From contig CALWAA010000076.1 in assembly GCA_944372725.1 (NCBI GenBank), positions 1-5,498 on the forward strand: a DNA stretch of 5,498 bases, given 5' to 3'. Position 1 is the first letter of the stretch. Each line of letters opens with the position of its first letter. This DNA comes from an uncultured Bacilli bacterium (GTDB lineage Bacteria > Bacillota_I > Bacilli_A > RF39 > UBA660). Positions 5,437-5,498 of this stretch are shown here, one piece after another. Below the pieces are notes generated by a model that made no database searches, had not been told where the DNA came from, and saw only the letters and a program-made list of their open reading frames with translations. The translations under genes and the position numbers were made by a program.

Positions 5437-5442
5437 ATTATA
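5437..5442 (-). promoter_or_regulatory. Candidate sigma-A promoter -10 box for the operon
   Basis: A perfect TATAAT on the minus strand, 18 nt before the first gene, preceded by CCTG. The -35 region is poor: at 16-18 nt spacing only GGTATT, TGGTAT or ATGGTA is found. The TG directly abuts the hexamer instead of the canonical TGnTATAAT spacing. Transcription would start near 5430-5432, giving a leader of about a dozen nt. Position and consensus -10 make it the best candidate for the whole unit. Confidence 0.6.
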
Positions 5443-5470
5443 CAGGATTAAACTAATAAATACCATCATT

Positions 5471-5493
5471 TTTAACTTATTTTTTAAGTTAAA
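5471..5493. repeat. AT-rich inverted repeat upstream of the operon promoter
   Basis: Perfect 9-bp arms, TTTAACTTA (5471-5479) and TAAGTTAAA (5485-5493), around a 5-nt T/A spacer. Each arm has a single G-C pair and neither strand has a following T-run, so it is a poor terminator. It lies about 29 bp upstream of the TATAAT, just beyond the -35 region, which suits a binding site for a dimeric regulator. No regulator gene is visible in the window, so this is inference. Confidence 0.4.
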
Positions 5494-5498
5494 TTAAA

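Noticed and set aside
5471..5493. The upstream inverted repeat as a terminator of a preceding gene
   Set aside because: Each arm has a single G-C pair, and neither strand has a T-run after the stem.
1..5498. CRISPR array, transposase, tRNA, rRNA or riboswitch
   Set aside because: No regularly spaced repeats, insertion-sequence ends, transposase frame, cloverleaf-like sequence or conserved structured leader was seen, and the gene-free stretches are short.

Overview
The window is AT-rich DNA from a low-GC Gram-positive-type bacterium, most likely an uncultured Bacilli/Mollicutes-related lineage. This rests on the strong A+T bias, the gene families and the gene packing, and no database search was possible. 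The genetic code is the ordinary one: three genes stop at TGA (metalloprotease, 113-aa protein, RimM) and the conserved Trp of the protease RWG motif is TGG. A Mycoplasma-type code, with TGA read as Trp, is therefore excluded.

Layout: all eight convincing genes lie on the minus strand and are read from the right end to the left. A promoter-like site at about 5437-5442 precedes a strong ribosome binding site. The order is then NatA-like ABC ATPase, NatB-like ABC permease, YgjP-type zinc metallopeptidase, SpoU-family RNA 2'-O-methyltransferase, an unrecognised 113-aa protein, RimM, TrmD and an unrecognised 150-aa protein. Junctions are overlaps of 11, 1, 4, 23, 4 and 4 nt, then an 8-nt gap. A hairpin with T-rich flanks begins right after the last stop codon. 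This looks like a single transcription unit with both ends visible. No gene-free stretch exceeds about 215 nt.

How the genes fit together: RimM (30S maturation), TrmD (tRNA m1G37) and the SpoU methyltransferase form a ribosome/tRNA maturation block. The two-gene ABC exporter and the protease are placed upstream in the same unit, with no evident functional link beyond co-transcription. The usual neighbours of rimM-trmD (ffh, rpsP, khpA upstream and rplS downstream) are absent, and two unrecognised proteins flank rimM-trmD instead. These two proteins are the most interesting unknowns.

I see no mobile element, CRISPR array, tRNA, rRNA or recognisable riboswitch. No clearly new multi-gene system is evident. 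The window reads as a mostly housekeeping operon with an unusual gene arrangement and two uncharacterised small proteins.
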